Source: UBA11574 sp964591175 (GTDB lineage: Bacteria; Desulfobacterota; Desulfobacteria; Desulfobacterales; UBA11574). From it: a DNA stretch of 64,000 nt. The notes below the pieces were generated by a model. The model ran no database searches and had not been told where the DNA came from. It was given only the letters and a program-made list of their open reading frames with translations. The DNA lies in contig CAZQAF010000003.1 in the NCBI GenBank assembly GCA_964591175.1, forward strand, positions 33,314 through 97,313, given 5' to 3'. Position 1 is the stretch's first letter. The number at the start of each line of letters is the position of its first letter. The translations under genes were made by a program, and so were the position numbers. Shown one piece after another: positions 62,271-64,000 of the stretch.

Positions 62271-63725
62271 TTAGGCAAGCAAAAGTTCCACTTTCAGGAC
62301 ATTTTTAGTTGCCGGCGTCACTTTAACGGATTCATCGATCCGATGACCCACGACCCAAACTATTTTCCCGCAGCTCAGCAGGATCGGGCATTTCAGGCGT
62401 TCTTTCCGCGGCACTTTTTTGTCGATAAAAAATTTTTTCAACTTTTGCGTACCCCTTACGCCCAGCGGTCTAAAAGCGTCCCCGGGCCGAAAATTCCTCA
62501 AGACCATCGGAAGATTTAAAGCATCCCTATCAAAAAAATTGGCGTGTTGTCCAGTACAACGATAATCGGGCATATGTTCGATGTCCATCTCGGAAAATCG
62601 GATATGCGCTTTGATTTCTTTGACAAAAACAGGTTCGAATTTTTCGATTTGATACTCAAAAGAAAATGCATCCCAACCGTCGCTATCCCGATCATCATCC
62701 AGTGCAAGCCTTTGTACTCGAAAAATATGGATCGTATCCTGTGCCCTTCGGATTCTTAAGCCGGCAGGAAGGTCTATTTTTCCGAAGGCCGATTTTTTCA
62801 CTAAAAGGTCGATGACGGAATCGATGTTGGCAAAACCAATGCGCCTCAAGTCCCCTTTTGCTTTTGAAAGCGCCAGCCTTATGACTCGCCGTTGCAATGC
62901 GTTGTGATATCCGTTAAGCACCGGAACAGAAAGTTCGATCTGATTTTGTCGAACACGTAACACGGCTTTTTCAAAAAATGGCTGAACCATATCTTCGATC
63001 CATTCTTCTTCGGATCTTATAATTGATGAAAGCCGGTTTAACGTGTCGGAAATTTTCGGGTTATAAGCTTTCTTCAACACCGGAATCAAATCGTGACGCA
63101 CCCTGTTCCTCAGATGTCTTGTGTCCGCATTGGTTCGGTCAAATACGTATTTCATTCGGTTTTGATCTAAAAATTTAATAATATCGGCTCTTTTTAATCT
63201 TATCATGGGCCGAATGATCTTCTCGTCTCTTATCGGAGGGATGCCCGATAGCCCCAGCGTCCCGGTGCCCCGAAACAGATTCATCAGCACAAGCTCTGCA
63301 TTGTCATCGGCATGATGACCGAGGGCAATTTTATTGTATTGATATGTATTTGCAATGTGATCCAAGAATTCATATCGAACGTGCCGGGCGGCGTCTTCCA
63401 AAGAAAGTTTGTTTTCACGCTGATATCGGCAAATATCCCGTTTTTGAACATAGCAGGGCAAATCGAAAGTTGCCGCGAGGGATTCAACAAACTCGGCGTC
63501 ATTGTCGGAATCGTTTTGGCGAAGACAGTGATTCAAATGCGCAACACCCAGTTTTAGAGAAAAATGAGGGGCAATTTTAAAGAGCATGTGAAGAAGTGCT
63601 ACTGAGTCAGGCCCTCCGGATACACCGATAACCACCGAATCCCTGGGATTCAGCATCCCATGGTCAAAAATTGTTCGTTCTACGGTTTTTAACAACCGAT
63701 TATTCAAATGTTTTCTCGATACCAT
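62271..63725 (-). CDS. tilS: tRNA(Ile)-lysidine synthase
   Basis: The 484-residue protein has the PP-loop SGGPDSVALL near residue 36, the lysidine synthase block RNRVRHDLIPVL, HHADDNAELVLMNLFRGTG and a C-terminal RPGDAFRPLG...KLKKFFIDKKVPRKER domain characteristic of TilS. It converts C34 of tRNA-Ile2 to lysidine so that AUA is read as isoleucine. It is the first gene of the minus-strand unit with ftsH. Confidence 0.96.
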   Translation of the reverse strand: MVSRKHLNNRLLKTVERTIFDHGMLNPRDSVVIGVSGGPDSVALLHMLFKIAPHFSLKLGVAHLNHCLRQNDSDNDAEFVESLAATFDLPCYVQKRDICRYQRENKLSLEDAARHVRYEFLDHIANTYQYNKIALGHHADDNAELVLMNLFRGTGTLGLSGIPPIRDEKIIRPMIRLKRADIIKFLDQNRMKYVFDRTNADTRHLRNRVRHDLIPVLKKAYNPKISDTLNRLSSIIRSEEEWIEDMVQPFFEKAVLRVRQNQIELSVPVLNGYHNALQRRVIRLALSKAKGDLRRIGFANIDSVIDLLVKKSAFGKIDLPAGLRIRRAQDTIHIFRVQRLALDDDRDSDGWDAFSFEYQIEKFEPVFVKEIKAHIRFSEMDIEHMPDYRCTGQHANFFDRDALNLPMVLRNFRPGDAFRPLGVRGTQKLKKFFIDKKVPRKERLKCPILLSCGKIVWVVGHRIDESVKVTPATKNVLKVELLLA

Positions 63726-63874
63726 TATGAATAGGGTTTAAAAAATCTGCTGCAAGCGCTATCCCGGAATATAAATCGAAAGCAATTATTATATGAATTA
63801 TCATATGGTTGTAATCGTATAAGGCTTTTAAATTATGATATAGAGACCCTTTATTGTCAATAAAAAACACTTAT

Positions 63875-64000
63875 TAGAAACCATCTCAAAATTAGGATTT
63901 TCGGCCGAGATCACTTGTCCGGCGTCGCCTTCAGGCAAAGACGGAAGACGAGACCGAGGATCAACCCGCAGGTATGTCGAGGACTTGATACGAGGGCTCA
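63875..64000. repeat. intergenic repeat, copy E, cut by the window end
   Basis: TAGAAACCATCTCAAAA (63875-63891) matches the left end of copy D with two changes, and the interior agrees with D over ATTAGGATTTTCGG, ATCACTTG, CCTTCAGGC and GACGGAAGACGA. Compared with D it lacks about 38 bp before GTATGTCGAGGACTTGATAC. The right end lies beyond the window. Confidence 0.78.

Noticed and set aside
1..64000. CRISPR arrays, tRNA or rRNA genes, insertion sequences, prophage genes
   Set aside because: No regularly spaced repeats, no tRNA-like TpsiC arms with matching acceptor stems, and no transposase, integrase or phage structural genes were found. The dispersed repeats have no coding capacity.

Overview
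The window looks like chromosomal DNA of a strictly anaerobic Desulfobacterota (Deltaproteobacteria), most likely a Desulfobacterales-type sulfate reducer or a close relative. The grounds are an Hdr/Mvh/NuoEF-type formate dehydrogenase operon with three in-frame UGA (selenocysteine) codons, indolepyruvate:ferredoxin oxidoreductase, a TRAP transporter, several sigma-54 regulators, NtrYX, and the syntenic block tilS-ftsH-folP-ybbR-coaX. Species cannot be named. No tRNA, rRNA, CRISPR, prophage or insertion sequence was seen. There is a family of short intergenic repeats with terminal inverted repeats.

Layout. 1-3.5 kb: 3' part of a sigma-54 activator, then a canonical -24/-12 promoter with two 13-bp palindromic sites exactly 30 bp apart, driving a zinc-ribbon protein, a tiny acidic TTG-start protein and DksA; then HU and a small unknown protein. 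3.5-6.5 kb: metallo-beta-lactamase hydrolase and HDOD protein, an XRE regulator and a LysM protein. 6.7-16.5 kb: the redox operon, consisting of a Sec-containing N-terminal HdrA fragment, NuoE, NuoF, a 1080-residue NuoG/HdrA fusion, MvhD (Sec), an FdhB-like iron-sulfur protein and FdhA (Sec), closed by a strong terminator. The short HdrA fragment and the fusion protein divide one HdrA domain between them. 16.6-21.4 kb (minus): formyltransferase, degenerate Mut7-C protein, DJ-1 protein, pyruvate kinase and an alpha/beta hydrolase. 21.5-23.7 kb: M20-type peptidase and glucosyl-3-phosphoglycerate synthase.

24-31.1 kb (minus): iorA-iorB-paaK followed by a DctPQM TRAP transporter, an aromatic amino acid / arylacetate unit. 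Its roughly 270-nt leader encodes a 13-residue peptide with four Trp codons and a set of mutually exclusive hairpins ending in an intrinsic terminator. This is a tryptophan attenuator whose pairing order suggests induction, not repression, by tryptophan. 31.4-36 kb: alkyladenine glycosylase, PLP decarboxylase, FAD oxidoreductase and M28 peptidase. 36-39.1 kb: sparse region with two short ORFs (one resembling the start of thymidylate kinase), a response-regulator cyclase and an unknown protein.

39.4-43.5 kb: thiamine-precursor ABC transporter (minus) and thiD (plus), each behind its own TPP riboswitch, with a repeat element lying between them. Then an atypical Nramp protein, a small lipoprotein, coaD, rsmD, ntrX, ntrY, a DUF4390 protein, ccdA and proC. 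53-57.3 kb (plus): yggT, a DivIVA-like protein, two PilT/PilU-like ATPases, a zinc-ribbon protein and a 48-residue protein. 57.6-63.7 kb (minus): coaX, ybbR, folP, ftsH and tilS. In the expected metabolism formate, NADH and ferredoxin are coupled by the Hdr/FDH complex, arylpyruvates are oxidised to CoA esters with ferredoxin, and the formyltransferase links one-carbon metabolism to formate.
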